DNA from: Prochlorococcus sp. AG-355-N18 | GTDB lineage: Bacteria; Cyanobacteriota; Cyanobacteriia; PCC-6307; Cyanobiaceae | Assembly: GCA_003278535.1 (NCBI GenBank) | Contig: QCEG01000003.1 | Coordinates: 107,974 to 167,638 of the forward strand | Length of the DNA: 59,665 bases | Direction: 5' to 3' | Translations under genes and position numbers: made by a program | Shown: positions 16,483-25,626 of the stretch, in pieces | How positions within the stretch are numbered: position 1 is the first letter of the stretch | Layout: every line of letters begins with the position of its first letter | The notes under the pieces: generated by a model | Seen by the model: only the letters and a program-made list of their open reading frames with translations | The model's database searches: none | Told to the model about the DNA's origin: nothing

Positions 16483-17394
16483 ATGGAAACTAAAGATTGG
16501 TATAAACTAACTTTTCTGATAGAAAGTGATTCTGAAGAAATTATTATTTGTAAATTAAATGAGCTGGGAATATTTAGTTTTTCATTTGAATATTTAATTA
16601 AAAATGAAAATAAAAAAGAAGTTAATATATGGCTTCCAATTGATGATTGGGATGAGAGTTCTAGAAGTGGTCTAGAAAAAATAGTTAGCAAACTTTTAAA
16701 CATTAATCCCCCTAAGAATAAATTTTTTAAATGGAGTATCCTCAAAGAGGAGGATTGGTTAACTAGTTGGAAGAAATATTGGGCTCCTGAATTAATAGGA
16801 AATCATTTTTTAATATTGCCTTGTTGGATAAATATAAATAAAAAATTTAAAGATAAACAAATCATAAAAATTGATCCTGGAGCAGCTTTTGGTACAGGAA
16901 GTCATCCTTCAACTTATCTTTGCTTGGAAAAAATGGAGAATATTTTATTTTCTGATAAAAAGGTATTAGATATTGGGAGCGGTAGCGGGATTTTGAGTGT
17001 CGCCGCAAGATTACTTGGCGCTAAAGAGGTTTGTGCAGTGGATAATGATTATTTAGCTATAAATTCAACAAAATCTAATTTCCAACTAAATTTCGGTAAT
17101 TTAAACAAATTAAATACATATTTGGGATCTTTTAATGAAGTAATTTTAAAAAATCAACTCGAACAATTTGATTTTGTTTTATGCAATATTCTTGCTGAAG
17201 TAATAAAAGGAATGATTCCAAATATCTATAAGTGCTTGAGAAACAATGGGGAAGTCATTTTCAGTGGAATTCTGAATTCACAAAAGGATGAAATTATAAA
17301 AATATTAATTCAGCATGACTTGAAATTATTGGATGTATCAACTAGAAAAGATTGGGCATGCATTTCTGCGCAAAAAGCCAGCAATCCAACCTAA
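16483..17394 (+). CDS. prmA: Ribosomal protein L11 methyltransferase
   Basis: PrmA uses S-adenosylmethionine to methylate ribosomal protein L11. The 303-aa protein has an N-terminal L11-recognition part ([15 protein letters not shown] region near residues 90-105) and the hallmark [14 protein letters not shown]. The SAM-binding motif [19 protein letters not shown] and a late [13 protein letters not shown] motif follow. The length is normal and the start is ATG. It lies 18 bp after serA on the same strand. Confidence 0.94.
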   Translation: METKDWYKLTFLIESDSEEIIICKLNELGIFSFSFEYLIKNENKKEVNIWLPIDDWDESSRSGLEKIVSKLLNINPPKNKFFKWSILKEEDWLTSWKKYWAPELIGNHFLILPCWININKKFKDKQIIKIDPGAAFGTGSHPSTYLCLEKMENILFSDKKVLDIGSGSGILSVAARLLGAKEVCAVDNDYLAINSTKSNFQLNFGNLNKLNTYLGSFNEVILKNQLEQFDFVLCNILAEVIKGMIPNIYKCLRNNGEVIFSGILNSQKDEIIKILIQHDLKLLDVSTRKDWACISAQKASNPT

Positions 17395-17464
17395 GTATAA
17401 GTTTTTCTTATAGATACTCTTTCATACATTTTATTGTGTCATTTTTTACTTCAAAATCTCACAT

Positions 17465-17479
17465 ATCGACCTAATCGAT
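17465..17479. promoter_or_regulatory. Inverted repeat in ferredoxin upstream region
   Basis: ATCGA-cctaa-TCGAT lies about 50 bp before the ferredoxin start in a 134-bp gap. The perfect five-base arms fit a protein-binding site or small 5' leader structure. No canonical -35 is visible; TAGGTATTAAT just downstream may include a -10 element. Confidence 0.25.
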
Positions 17480-17528
17480 GTTAAAAATGTATTTGATAGG
17501 TATTAATTACCAACAATTTTTTATTTAA

Positions 17529-17828
17529 ATGGCTTCTTACAAAGTTACTCTCATCAACGAGGGTGAAGGTCTCAATTCAACTATTGAAGTACCTGATGAC
17601 CAATACATCCTCGATGCGGCTGAAGAACAAGGCATCGACCTTCCTTATTCCTGCAGAGCTGGTGCATGTTCAACATGTGCTGGAAAAGTTACTTCAGGTA
17701 GTGTTGATCAGTCTGATCAAAGTTTTTTGGATGACGACCAACTAGAAGCTGGTTTTGTTCTTACTTGTGTTGCTTATCCAACATCTGACGTAACAATTAC
17801 AACTCATGCTGAGGAAGAATTGTACTAA
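17529..17828 (+). CDS. petF: Plant-type [2Fe-2S] ferredoxin
   Basis: The 99-aa acidic protein is a photosynthetic ferredoxin, which accepts electrons from photosystem I and passes them to FNR, nitrite reductase, thioredoxin reductase and others. The cluster ligands are Cys42, Cys47, Cys50 ([12 protein letters not shown]) and Cys80 (VLTCVAYP). Length, acidity and C-terminal EEELY are typical. Codon use is less AT-biased than its neighbours, as expected for a highly expressed gene. A strong terminator follows, so it is probably monocistronic. Confidence 0.97.
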   Translation: MASYKVTLINEGEGLNSTIEVPDDQYILDAAEEQGIDLPYSCRAGACSTCAGKVTSGSVDQSDQSFLDDDQLEAGFVLTCVAYPTSDVTITTHAEEELY

Positions 17829-17873
17829 TTATAAAAATTTAACTTTTTTAAGTTGATTATTGATTATTTCTCT

Positions 17874-17902
17874 GCCACCCTCTATGAAGGTGGCTTTTTT
17901 TT
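17874..17902 (+). terminator. Rho-independent terminator after ferredoxin
   Basis: GCCACC-CTCTATGAA-GGTGGC forms a perfect six-pair GC-rich stem with a nine-base loop, followed by eight T. It lies 46 bp after the ferredoxin stop and only a few bases before the ATG of the next gene. Confidence 0.92.
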
Positions 17903-17906
17903 GTGA

Positions 17907-18275
17907 ATGGATAAATTTGAATTTTTCAAATCTGGCAGTGTTCAATCAAGTTATGGTGGTCAGTACAGTTATAAGGTAATTGGCCCATGTTGCAGACTTT
18001 ATGATAGGGAAGAGTTACCTTGGCCCTGCTCAAGGCTTGCTTGGAGAAGTAAGGAGCCTAGTTGGAGAAGAATAGGGTCTAGGTTCGTTGCTGATATGGC
18101 TTCAAGAAAATGTCCATCTTACTCAGTTCAGATTTTGGAGCCTGGATCAAAACCTGTTGAGACAGTTATAACTCTTTTTTCAAAGAAATTTTCTTCTGAT
18201 ATACAAGAATGGTGGTATAGCAAAAAACCAGGCTCAAAAGAACCTGGTAATATCTTCCCTTCTGAAATTGGTTAG
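17907..18275 (+). CDS. Conserved hypothetical, 122 aa
   Basis: A 122-aa protein rich in Trp, Arg, Ser and Cys (GPCCRLYDREELPWPCSRLAWRSKEPSWRRIGSRFVADMASRKCPSY shows the pattern over residues about 26-72). It has no signal peptide or membrane segment and no family is recognised. Five cysteines and the dense Trp/Arg region could make a metal- or nucleic-acid-binding surface. The start ATG is five bases past the ferredoxin terminator, so its transcript must read through that terminator or begin inside it. Near the 3' end ACCAGG/CCTGGT arms (18226-18247) form an inverted repeat without a T run. Confidence 0.65.
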   Translation: MDKFEFFKSGSVQSSYGGQYSYKVIGPCCRLYDREELPWPCSRLAWRSKEPSWRRIGSRFVADMASRKCPSYSVQILEPGSKPVETVITLFSKKFSSDIQEWWYSKKPGSKEPGNIFPSEIG

Positions 18276-18284
18276 CTTTAAATA

Positions 18285-18845
18285 TTATGCTTTTGGCTTT
18301 GGAGGCATGTAACCTTTTAAGCCCGTGCATTCAAGACTATCAATTGTATTAACTCCAGTTTGTGAGTTAGTTCCACTAGCTCTTTCACATAATGATTTTC
18401 TCTGAGAAAGATCAAGATTTGCATCAGTAAAGTCTGCCCCATCAATAATTGCCCCATCAAAAACACTTTTCATCAGCTCGCCATTGGTAAGATTTGCATC
18501 TGTAAAATCGGCATTATCAAAGCGTGTTGCATATGCAATAAGGTCCGTCATATTTGCTCCTTTAAAACTAGAGTTTTTTGCAGTCGTCACACTCATATAT
18601 GCACCTTGAAGATTAGCTTCTCCTAAATCTTGATTAGATAAATCATATTTAACATATTCAGTATTATGAAGGTCAGCACCGTGAAGATCATCTTTTAGAA
18701 CGTCAACTGATGAAGGATCACTAGGATAGAGTGCATTTGCAGATATTGGATTAATGAGTAACCCAATAATTAATGGAAGAAAAATAAATAGTCTTTTACA
18801 AGACTTAAGTAGTGATGAAAAAATAGAGACCATTTCGATCGACAT
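18285..18845 (-). CDS. Secreted (lumenal) pentapeptide-repeat protein
   Basis: An N-terminal signal (RLFIFLPLIIGLLINPISANA) precedes a region of A(D/N)LxN-type pentapeptide repeats (DLHGADLHNTEY, DLGEANLQGAYM, NADFTDANLTNG, DGADFTDANLD). Such repeats form a right-handed four-sided helix. A C-terminal two-Cys tail follows (LCERASGTNSQTG..LECTGLKGY). Similar small proteins are found in the cyanobacterial thylakoid lumen; the function is unknown. Starts at ATG 18845 or 18833 are both possible; a TTG at 18848 is less likely. Confidence 0.83.
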   Translation of the reverse strand: MSIEMVSIFSSLLKSCKRLFIFLPLIIGLLINPISANALYPSDPSSVDVLKDDLHGADLHNTEYVKYDLSNQDLGEANLQGAYMSVTTAKNSSFKGANMTDLIAYATRFDNADFTDANLTNGELMKSVFDGAIIDGADFTDANLDLSQRKSLCERASGTNSQTGVNTIDSLECTGLKGYMPPKPKA

Positions 18846-18919
18846 CAAATAGAAAAACCTAAGACTATTATTTCATGGGTTGGTCATTTACAACGCTCCT
18901 GCTAACGAACTGTTGCAGT

Positions 18920-19858
18920 TTATTTTATTTCTGCCGTTAGAAAATCTTTTGCAAGCTGAGTATTTGGAAAAACTTTTTGAGCCTCTTTAAGCAAATCGCT
19001 TGGAGTAATTGCGTTTTTATTAGTATATCTTGGACTTAAATGAGTAATAATTAATTTTTTTGTGTTAGATAATAATGCTGTTTTGGCAGCCATGATTGTT
19101 GTGGAATGTAATTTTTCGTATGCCATACTTTCATCCTCCACTGAAAAAGTCGATTCATGTACGAGTAAATCAGCATTTTTTGAAAGTGAAACAGCTGATT
19201 CGCTAAACACTGTATCTGTGCAATAAACAAAACTTTCACCTTTTCTAGGAGGTCCACAGAATTCTTTCCCATCGAATGTCCTACCATCCGATAATATGAC
19301 TTTTTTACCTTGTTGCAGTTCTGAATAAATTGGTCCAGGTGCTATTTTTAGAGACTCTGCTTTTTTGATATCAAATATACCTGGTTTATCTTTTTCACTC
19401 ACCCTATAACCATAAGCAGGTATTTTATGTTTAAGGCAGGCACAATTTACTTTTATTTTGTTGTTTTCAAATAGAATTTTATTTTCTGATGCAAAATTTT
19501 CAACTTCCACAAAATTTAATGGAAAAGACAATTTGCAAAAACTACTTTTAAGTGATGAATTTATAAAACTTCGCAACCCTGAAGGACCGTAAATTTGAAT
19601 TCCCTCGCTATTTCCTGATAAACCTAAGGTAGCTAAAAGTCCAGGCAAACCATAAATATGATCACCATGCATATGAGTAATAAATATTTTCTTGATTTGT
19701 GAAGATTTAATATTGCTTTTCATTATTTGATGTTGCGTTCCTTCTCCGCAATCAAAAAGCCAAACTTCTGATGACTGTGATAATTTAAGTGCTAGGGAAG
19801 AAACATTTCTCGTTAAGGATGGGACACCTGAGCTTGTTCCTAAGAAGGTGATATTCAC
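18920..19858 (-). CDS. rnz: Ribonuclease Z
   Basis: RNase Z removes the 3' trailer of tRNA precursors that lack an encoded CCA, fitting the CCA-less tRNA genes in this window. The 312-aa short-form protein has the metallo-beta-lactamase motif THMHGDHIYGLPGLL, the substrate-arm segment, YCTDTVFSE, DLLVHESTF and ITHLSPRY with the remaining metal ligands. The start is GTG (MNITFLGTSSGVP). It is divergent from the SpoIID gene across 73 bp. Confidence 0.95.
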   Translation of the reverse strand: MNITFLGTSSGVPSLTRNVSSLALKLSQSSEVWLFDCGEGTQHQIMKSNIKSSQIKKIFITHMHGDHIYGLPGLLATLGLSGNSEGIQIYGPSGLRSFINSSLKSSFCKLSFPLNFVEVENFASENKILFENNKIKVNCACLKHKIPAYGYRVSEKDKPGIFDIKKAESLKIAPGPIYSELQQGKKVILSDGRTFDGKEFCGPPRKGESFVYCTDTVFSESAVSLSKNADLLVHESTFSVEDESMAYEKLHSTTIMAAKTALLSNTKKLIITHLSPRYTNKNAITPSDLLKEAQKVFPNTQLAKDFLTAEIK

Positions 19859-19931
19859 TTATTTATGATATTTTTATTGTTATATCTGGATTAAATTTAG
19901 ACTTTTAGTCAAACTTAGGCAAATTAAGCAT

Positions 19932-21122
19932 TTGTTTTTAAACAAAGTGATACTTAAATTTAAAAATAAATATAGAAAATGCTGCCTGATAAGTATTTTA
20001 TTTATTTGTATTTTTCAGAGTGAAAGTGTTTTTGCATCCAGAGAACCAATCATTAGAGTTTTGATATCAAAAAATAACAATTTAAGAATCAGATCAGATA
20101 GATCAATTCCTTTAACAATAGAGGGTAAATTTTTTTCACGCAAAAGAATAAAAGGTCTAACTTTGAAAAATGAGAAAAATAGAAAAATTTTATATTTTGA
20201 TAAGAATAAACAACAAAAATATGACTTAAAAAGTAATCAAAAATTTCAAGTGAGTTCTTCCGATGGAAGAGGTATTTGGGTAGGTCAGAAGAGATTTGCT
20301 GGTAAGCTTAATCTCTTTGTACTCGACTCCGAAATATTGGTAGTAAATGTTTTAGGAATAGAAAAATACCTTAATAGCGTAGTGGGTTCAGAAATGCCAA
20401 CAAAATGGCCTATTGAAGCATTAAAGGCACAAGCAATTGCCTCAAGAACTTATGCTTTAAAGCAAAAGGGAAATAATTTATTTGATATAGATTCAACCCA
20501 GAAAAATCAAGTCTATAATGGCTTGGAATCAAAAACTTATAAAACTATCAGAGCCGTTAAAAGTACAAGATCTTTGGTTTTAACGTATAAAAATAAATTA
20601 ATTAATGCTTTGTTTCATAGCAGCTCAGGTGGAATGACTGAAAATAGTCAAGATGTATGGAAAAATAAATATCCATATTTATCAAGTGTGAAAGATTTTG
20701 ATAAAAATAATCCAAAATTTAGATGGCAAAAAAAAATTTCGAGTAATGAATTAATAAATTTATTTCCAAAGATTGGAGGTTTAAAAAATATAGAGATTCT
20801 AGATATTACTAGTACAGGGAGGGTGAAAAATTTAAAACTTATTGGGGCTTATGGTTCTGATCAAATATCTGGAGTAGATTTTAGAAAAAGATTAGGCCTG
20901 AACAGTAATTTTATCAGATTTAAATTTTTTGAGGAAGAATTAAACAACAATACTCCTCAAAAGAAAGGGTTGATAGTTTTTGGACAAGGATCAGGTCATG
21001 GAGTCGGAATGAGTCAGTGGGGGGCTAAATATCTGGCGTCTAGAGGCCAAAAAGCTGAAAGAATATTAAAGCATTTTTATAAGGGTGTGCAGGTTAAACC
21101 TTTTAGAAAAGATTACCTATAG
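19932..21122 (+). CDS. SpoIID/LytB-domain protein (lytic transglycosylase-like)
   Basis: This 396-aa exported protein has a signal sequence (CCLISILFICIFQSESVFAS, residues about 17-36) and a SpoIID core. Visible motifs are LGIEKYLNSVVGSEMPTKWPIEALKAQAIASRTYAL, NALFHSSSGGMTENSQDVW and GQGSGHGVGMSQWGAKYLA. SpoIID cleaves glycan strands of denuded peptidoglycan; the cyanobacterial version presumably remodels the wall. The start is TTG, or a GTG five codons later at 19947. Confidence 0.87.
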   Translation: MFLNKVILKFKNKYRKCCLISILFICIFQSESVFASREPIIRVLISKNNNLRIRSDRSIPLTIEGKFFSRKRIKGLTLKNEKNRKILYFDKNKQQKYDLKSNQKFQVSSSDGRGIWVGQKRFAGKLNLFVLDSEILVVNVLGIEKYLNSVVGSEMPTKWPIEALKAQAIASRTYALKQKGNNLFDIDSTQKNQVYNGLESKTYKTIRAVKSTRSLVLTYKNKLINALFHSSSGGMTENSQDVWKNKYPYLSSVKDFDKNNPKFRWQKKISSNELINLFPKIGGLKNIEILDITSTGRVKNLKLIGAYGSDQISGVDFRKRLGLNSNFIRFKFFEEELNNNTPQKKGLIVFGQGSGHGVGMSQWGAKYLASRGQKAERILKHFYKGVQVKPFRKDYL

Positions 21123-21125
21123 AAG

Positions 21126-22043
21126 TTATTTAGCGTTAAGGACTAATTTTGGATTTATATTAGATTGCTCTTCATTTAAGAAACCTATTCCAAGTAGTAT
21201 TTGTTTTTTATCTATTACTTTTATGGGTTTTTTGTAGTCAAAAGATTTGTTTTCCTGGAAGTAATTAATATCAACTCTAATTGCTCTTCCTGTTTGCCAA
21301 AAATTGATTTGTTCTTCGGTACTTAAGACAAATGATGAAATGTGATTAAGAGCAGAAATTGTTGGAATAATGAAATTTTTCGAGTTTTTTTTATCTTTTT
21401 CGATATCAGATATTTTTATCGAGTTTTGTTCATCAAAGCCACAAGCTGAAATTCTTTTTAGCTGTAGAAGGCAACCCTCGGAATTAAGAATTTCTCCTAA
21501 ATCTCTTGCAATTGCTCTTATGTATGTGCCAGCTGAACATTTAACTTTTATTTCTATTATGCCGTTTATTTGGTCCCATTTCATTAAAGTAAGTTCGTCT
21601 ATTTTTACTTCTCTTGGTGCTAATTCAAAAACTTCATTCCTGAAAGATTTTTTATAAGCCCTCTCACCATTGATGTGCACACTAGATACTTTCGGCGGAA
21701 TTTGTTTAATAATTCCTCTAAATCTATTTAAGTATTGATCTAATTTTTCATCACTGATTTTAGGCCAACTTTTTTGATTAATTATTTCTCCGTGAATATC
21801 ATCAGTGTTAGTTCTTATCCCTAATTTAATTTGTCCTATGTAAGTTTTACCCTGAGGTAGATATTGAATAAATCTTGTTGCACTGCCTATCGCGATTGGT
21901 AATATTCCTATAACTTCTGGGTCAAGAGTTCCTGTGTGACCGACCTTTTTTGTATTTAGTAACTTCCTTATTTGTTTAACACAATCATGTGAAGTACATC
22001 CTTTATCTTTATTAATTACTAAGAATCCATCTTTAGTTTCCAT
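21126..22043 (-). CDS. truB: tRNA pseudouridine-55 synthase
   Basis: TruB converts U55 in the T loop of tRNA to pseudouridine. The 305-aa protein has the N-terminal [15 protein letters not shown], the catalytic [18 protein letters not shown] with its Asp, [30 protein letters not shown] and the C-terminal [16 protein letters not shown]. The length is typical. It ends four bases from the convergent SpoIID gene. Confidence 0.95.
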   Translation of the reverse strand: METKDGFLVINKDKGCTSHDCVKQIRKLLNTKKVGHTGTLDPEVIGILPIAIGSATRFIQYLPQGKTYIGQIKLGIRTNTDDIHGEIINQKSWPKISDEKLDQYLNRFRGIIKQIPPKVSSVHINGERAYKKSFRNEVFELAPREVKIDELTLMKWDQINGIIEIKVKCSAGTYIRAIARDLGEILNSEGCLLQLKRISACGFDEQNSIKISDIEKDKKNSKNFIIPTISALNHISSFVLSTEEQINFWQTGRAIRVDINYFQENKSFDYKKPIKVIDKKQILLGIGFLNEEQSNINPKLVLNAK

Positions 22044-22086
22044 TTTTAATATTAAGAATACTTTGAGAAAGATTTATAACCATCCT

Positions 22087-22860
22087 ATGATTTTCATATT
22101 GGAAATTTTGAGAAAGAAATTGAAAAACAATAATTTTATTTTAAAAGAGTTTTTAGACAATGCTTTTAATTTGAAATCACATTTAATGGAATACTTATCT
22201 ATTAGAGAATGTGATTTAGATGGATTCCTTGCAAATGCAAAGATGAATTTGGCAAATTCACATCCTGGAGATGCTTTGAATGATGTTTCGGATTTTTATA
22301 CTGAAATAGTTGGAGATCGGCATGTAGCTGATTTAGCTGCTTGGCATCTCACGAGTAGGGAATACATCGCTGATACTTTAAAACTTCAGCAGAGATTTTC
22401 TAGAGATTTGGTTTTAGATTTTGGAGGAGGAATTGGAACGCATGCCCTGGCTAACGCTATGTCTTCAAAAGTTGAGCATGTTTTTTTTGTAGATATTAAT
22501 GAGACAAATAGAAACTTTGTTGAATACAGGGCAAAGAAATTAGGAGTCGAAAAAAAACTTACTTTTTGCAAGACAATTCAAGATACACAAAAATCTAAAT
22601 TTGATACGATAATTTGCCTTGATGTTTTGGAACATCTTGCTGATCCAGCTTCACAAATTGAGATTTTCAATGAGTTTATGGATCCTAATTCTATTGCTTT
22701 ATTTAATTGGTATTTTTTCAAAGGAGAAAAAAATGAATATCCGTTTCATATTGATGATAATGAAATTGTTAAAGAGTTTTTTGAGACTCTTCAATCAAAA
22801 TTTTTAGAAGTATTTCATCCTATTCTTATAACTACAAGAGCTTATAAGAAAATTAGATAA
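22087..22860 (+). CDS. Class I SAM-dependent methyltransferase
   Basis: A Rossmann-type methyltransferase: SAM motif [17 protein letters not shown], acidic motif [16 protein letters not shown], and [21 protein letters not shown]. The N-terminal 80 residues ([29 protein letters not shown]) are specific and may bind the substrate, which is unknown. The ATG at 22087 gives 257 aa; an in-frame TTG at 22063 would add eight residues. Its 3' end overlaps the convergent rpmA by eight bases. Confidence 0.78.
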   Translation: MIFILEILRKKLKNNNFILKEFLDNAFNLKSHLMEYLSIRECDLDGFLANAKMNLANSHPGDALNDVSDFYTEIVGDRHVADLAAWHLTSREYIADTLKLQQRFSRDLVLDFGGGIGTHALANAMSSKVEHVFFVDINETNRNFVEYRAKKLGVEKKLTFCKTIQDTQKSKFDTIICLDVLEHLADPASQIEIFNEFMDPNSIALFNWYFFKGEKNEYPFHIDDNEIVKEFFETLQSKFLEVFHPILITTRAYKKIR

Positions 22861-23113
22861 CTATATTAACTCTTTTTCTATTTCTTAAATTTCTTTTAAT
22901 ACTTTCGAAACTTACTGTTCCTTCTTTTAGAGCAAAAAGAGTGTCATCTTTACCTTTTCCGACATTGATCCCTGGCAAAAAGGATGTACCTCTTTGGCGA
23001 ATTAAAATTGATCCGGCAGTTACTTTCTCTCCTCCATAAGCTTTCACACCCAATCTTTTAGAGTTTGAATCTCTTCCGTTTCTTGTAGAACCTGTTCCTT
23101 TTTTATGTGCCAT
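22853..23113 (-). CDS. rpmA: 50S ribosomal protein L27
   Basis: The 86-aa basic protein begins [20 protein letters not shown], the L27 N-terminal arm that reaches the peptidyl transferase centre, and continues with [15 protein letters not shown] and [12 protein letters not shown]. It lies nine bases after rplU on the same strand in the standard rplU-rpmA order. Confidence 0.97.
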   Translation of the reverse strand: MAHKKGTGSTRNGRDSNSKRLGVKAYGGEKVTAGSILIRQRGTSFLPGINVGKGKDDTLFALKEGTVSFESIKRNLRNRKRVNIVI

Positions 23114-23122
23114 TAGAAGTGT

Positions 23123-23563
23123 TTAATTTGTTGATTTTTCGGATTTTGATTTAGTTTCCTTTTTAACAGTTTCTTTTTTAGAAGAAGACTTAGGAGCACT
23201 CTTTCCTATTGTAATAGATTTTACCATAACTCTTGTAAGTTCTTGTCTGTGTCCCATCTTTCTTCTTGTCTTTTTTTTTGGACGCATTTTGTATACAAGA
23301 ATTTTTTTATCTCTTTTATGTGAGACTACTTCTAATTCAATTTTTGCATCCTTAACGTAGGGTTTTCCAACAGTGATAGAGTCTTTGTCTTTTAAGAGTA
23401 AAACTTTTTCTAGTGTTATCTTATCCTTCTCCTTTGCATTTAACCTGTCAATGTCATAATATCTGTTGACTTCGAACCAAAATTGTTGGCCAGAAGTTTC
23501 TGCTATTGCATACAATTCATTACTTTTTGAAGAATTGTTAGAGGAGTTTTTAGAATTTGTCAT
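23123..23563 (-). CDS. rplU: 50S ribosomal protein L21
   Basis: The 146-aa protein contains the L21 fold (YAIAETSGQQFWFEVNRYYDIDRL; VLLLKDKDSITVGKPYV; KILVYKMRPKKKTRRKMGHRQELT). It has a Ser/Asn-rich N-terminal extension and a Lys/Ser/Glu-rich C-terminal tail of about 35 residues, longer than the usual roughly 103-aa protein. It is divergent from kaiB across 143 bp, the position where other cyanobacteria carry kaiA. Confidence 0.96.
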   Translation of the reverse strand: MTNSKNSSNNSSKSNELYAIAETSGQQFWFEVNRYYDIDRLNAKEKDKITLEKVLLLKDKDSITVGKPYVKDAKIELEVVSHKRDKKILVYKMRPKKKTRRKMGHRQELTRVMVKSITIGKSAPKSSSKKETVKKETKSKSEKSTN

Positions 23564-23706
23564 GTCTTAAAGACGCTATCAGGTTCAAATTGATAATTTG
23601 ATTAAACCTAATAAGCAATCATAATTGTTTGTTTATTTTCTTATTTTGTAGTGTAATTAGTCAAGGGTTGTTTTAAATCTCTTATATCAATTCAGGAACT
23701 ATAACA

Positions 23707-24024
23707 ATGGCAGCAAGAAAAACATATATTTTAAAACTCTATGTTGCTGGAAATACTCCCAATTCAATGAGAGCTTTAAATACTTTAAGAGAAATTTTAG
23801 AAAATGAATTTAAAGGAGTTTATGCTTTGAAGGTTATTGATGTACTTAAGCAACCACAACTTGCTGAAGAAGATAAAATTTTAGCCACCCCAACCTTAGC
23901 TAAAATTTTACCGCCACCAGTAAGAAAAATAATAGGTGATCTATCAGATAGAGAAAAAGTTTTAATTGGGTTAGATCTACTTTTTGATGAATTAACAGAA
24001 ACTGAATATATTGGAGATAAATAA
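23707..24024 (+). CDS. kaiB: Circadian clock protein KaiB
   Basis: KaiB binds phosphorylated KaiC and in full clocks sequesters KaiA. The 105-aa protein has the thioredoxin-like opening [21 protein letters not shown] and then [44 protein letters not shown]. kaiC follows after 71 bp. No kaiA is present. Without KaiA, Prochlorococcus is described as having an hourglass-like rather than a self-sustained timer. Confidence 0.97.
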   Translation: MAARKTYILKLYVAGNTPNSMRALNTLREILENEFKGVYALKVIDVLKQPQLAEEDKILATPTLAKILPPPVRKIIGDLSDREKVLIGLDLLFDELTETEYIGDK

Positions 24025-24095
24025 TATATTTTAAACTTTTATAATTGAAGATAAATTTAAAATTTATTTTACTTTCGTTTAATTAGATCAAAACT

Positions 24096-25626
24096 ATGAA
24101 TGATAAGAAATTTGGAAAATCAAATAAAATGCAAGTACAAAAATTACCAACTGGAATAGAGGGCTTTGATGATGTTTGTAGGGGGGGGGTTGCCTGTATC
24201 TCGAAGTACACTCGTTAGTGGTACTTCCGGAACTGGTAAAACAGTTTTTTCACTGCAATACTTACACCATGGAATTTGTAATTTTGATGAGCCTGGAATC
24301 TTTGTAACATTTGAGGAATCGCCTTTAGATATTATTAGAAATGCCGCAAGTTTTGGTTGGGATTTACAAGAATTAATTGATCAAAATAAACTTTTTATTT
24401 TGGACGCTTCTCCTGATCCTGATGGACAGGATGTGGCTGGTAACTTTGACTTGTCTGGTCTTATTGAGAGAATTAGTTATGCAATTAGAAAATATAAAGC
24501 TAAAAGAGTTGCAATAGATTCAATAACTGCTGTCTTTCAACAGTACGATGCTATTTACGTTGTTAGAAGGGAAATATTTAGATTGATAGCAAGATTAAAA
24601 GAAATAGGTGTGACAACAGTTATGACTACAGAAAGGGTTGATGATTACGGACCAATTGCTAGATATGGTGTAGAAGAATTTGTATCTGATAATGTTGTCT
24701 TATTAAGAAATGTTCTTGAGTCAGAGAAAAGAAGAAGAACTCTAGAAGTTCTTAAGTTAAGAGGTACTGTACATATGAAAGGTGAATATCCATTCACTAT
24801 GGGAATGGATGGAATAAGTGTGTTTGCCTTAGGAGCCATGAGATTAACGCAGAGATCCTCAAATATTAGGATTAGCTCTGGAGTTAAAGATCTTGATGAT
24901 ATGTGTGGTGGTGGATATTTTCAAGATTCTATTATTCTCGCCACTGGAGCAACTGGTACGGGCAAAACAATGCTTGTATCGAAATTTGTTGAAGATGCTT
25001 ATAACAATAATGAAAGAGCAATACTTTTCGCATATGAAGAATCTAGGGCTCAATTGCTTAGGAATGCTACTAGCTGGGGTATAGATTTTGAAAAAATGGA
25101 AAGTGATGGTTTATTAAAAATTATTTGTGCATATCCTGAATCAACTGGTTTAGAGGATCACTTACAAATTATAAAAACGCAAATTAATCAATTTAAACCA
25201 AAAAGAATGGCAATTGATTCGCTCTCAGCTTTGGCTAGAGGTGTTAGTTTGAACGCATTTAGACAGTTTGTAATTGCTGTTACCGGTTATACAAAACAAG
25301 AGGAAATTGCAGGCTTTTTTACTAATACTGCGGAAGAATTTATGGGAAGTCATTCAATAACTGATTCTCACATATCAACAATTACAGATACCATATTGTT
25401 GCTTCAATATGTAGAAATAAAAGGTGAGATGGCACGAGCTTTAAATGTTTTTAAAATGCGGGGATCATGGCATGATAAACGAATAAGAGAATTTATCATT
25501 ACAAATAGTGGCCCAGAAATAAGGGATTCTTTTTCTAATTTTGAACAAATATTTAGTGGTGCCCCACACAGAGTTGTGCCTGATCAAAATGTTCAAAATG
25601 TTTTTAAAGGAATAGATAATAATTAG
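24096..25626 (+). CDS. kaiC: Circadian clock ATPase KaiC, frameshifted in this sequence
   Basis: KaiC is a double-domain RecA-like ATPase and autokinase. The natural start is ATG 24096, beginning MNDKKFGKSNKMQVQKL and reading GIEGFDDVC before a run of nine G (24181-24189). With nine G the frame stops shortly after (TAG about 24216); with eight it reads R-G-G-L-P-V-S-R-S-T and continues unbroken to 25626, giving 509 aa. The rest is intact: Walker A GTSGTGKT and GATGTGKT, catalytic TFEESP and YEESRAQ, and the phosphorylation pair in DSHISTITDT. An in-frame ATG at 24166 would give only 486 aa. Its stop overlaps the convergent nblS stop. Confidence 0.95.
24181..24189. repeat. Nine-G homopolymer inside kaiC
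   Basis: Nine consecutive G occur in an AT-rich genome, exactly where the kaiC frame shifts by one. One G fewer restores the gene. The run is a prime site for sequencing error, replication slippage or RNA polymerase slippage. Confidence 0.95.

Noticed and set aside
18226..18247. Inverted repeat ACCAGG/CCTGGT as a terminator
   Set aside because: It is inside a coding region and is not followed by a T run.
24166..25626. kaiC starting at ATG 24166 (486 aa)
   Set aside because: The first residues read MMMFVGGGLP and lack the family N-terminus; the proper start at 24096 fits the family when one G is removed.
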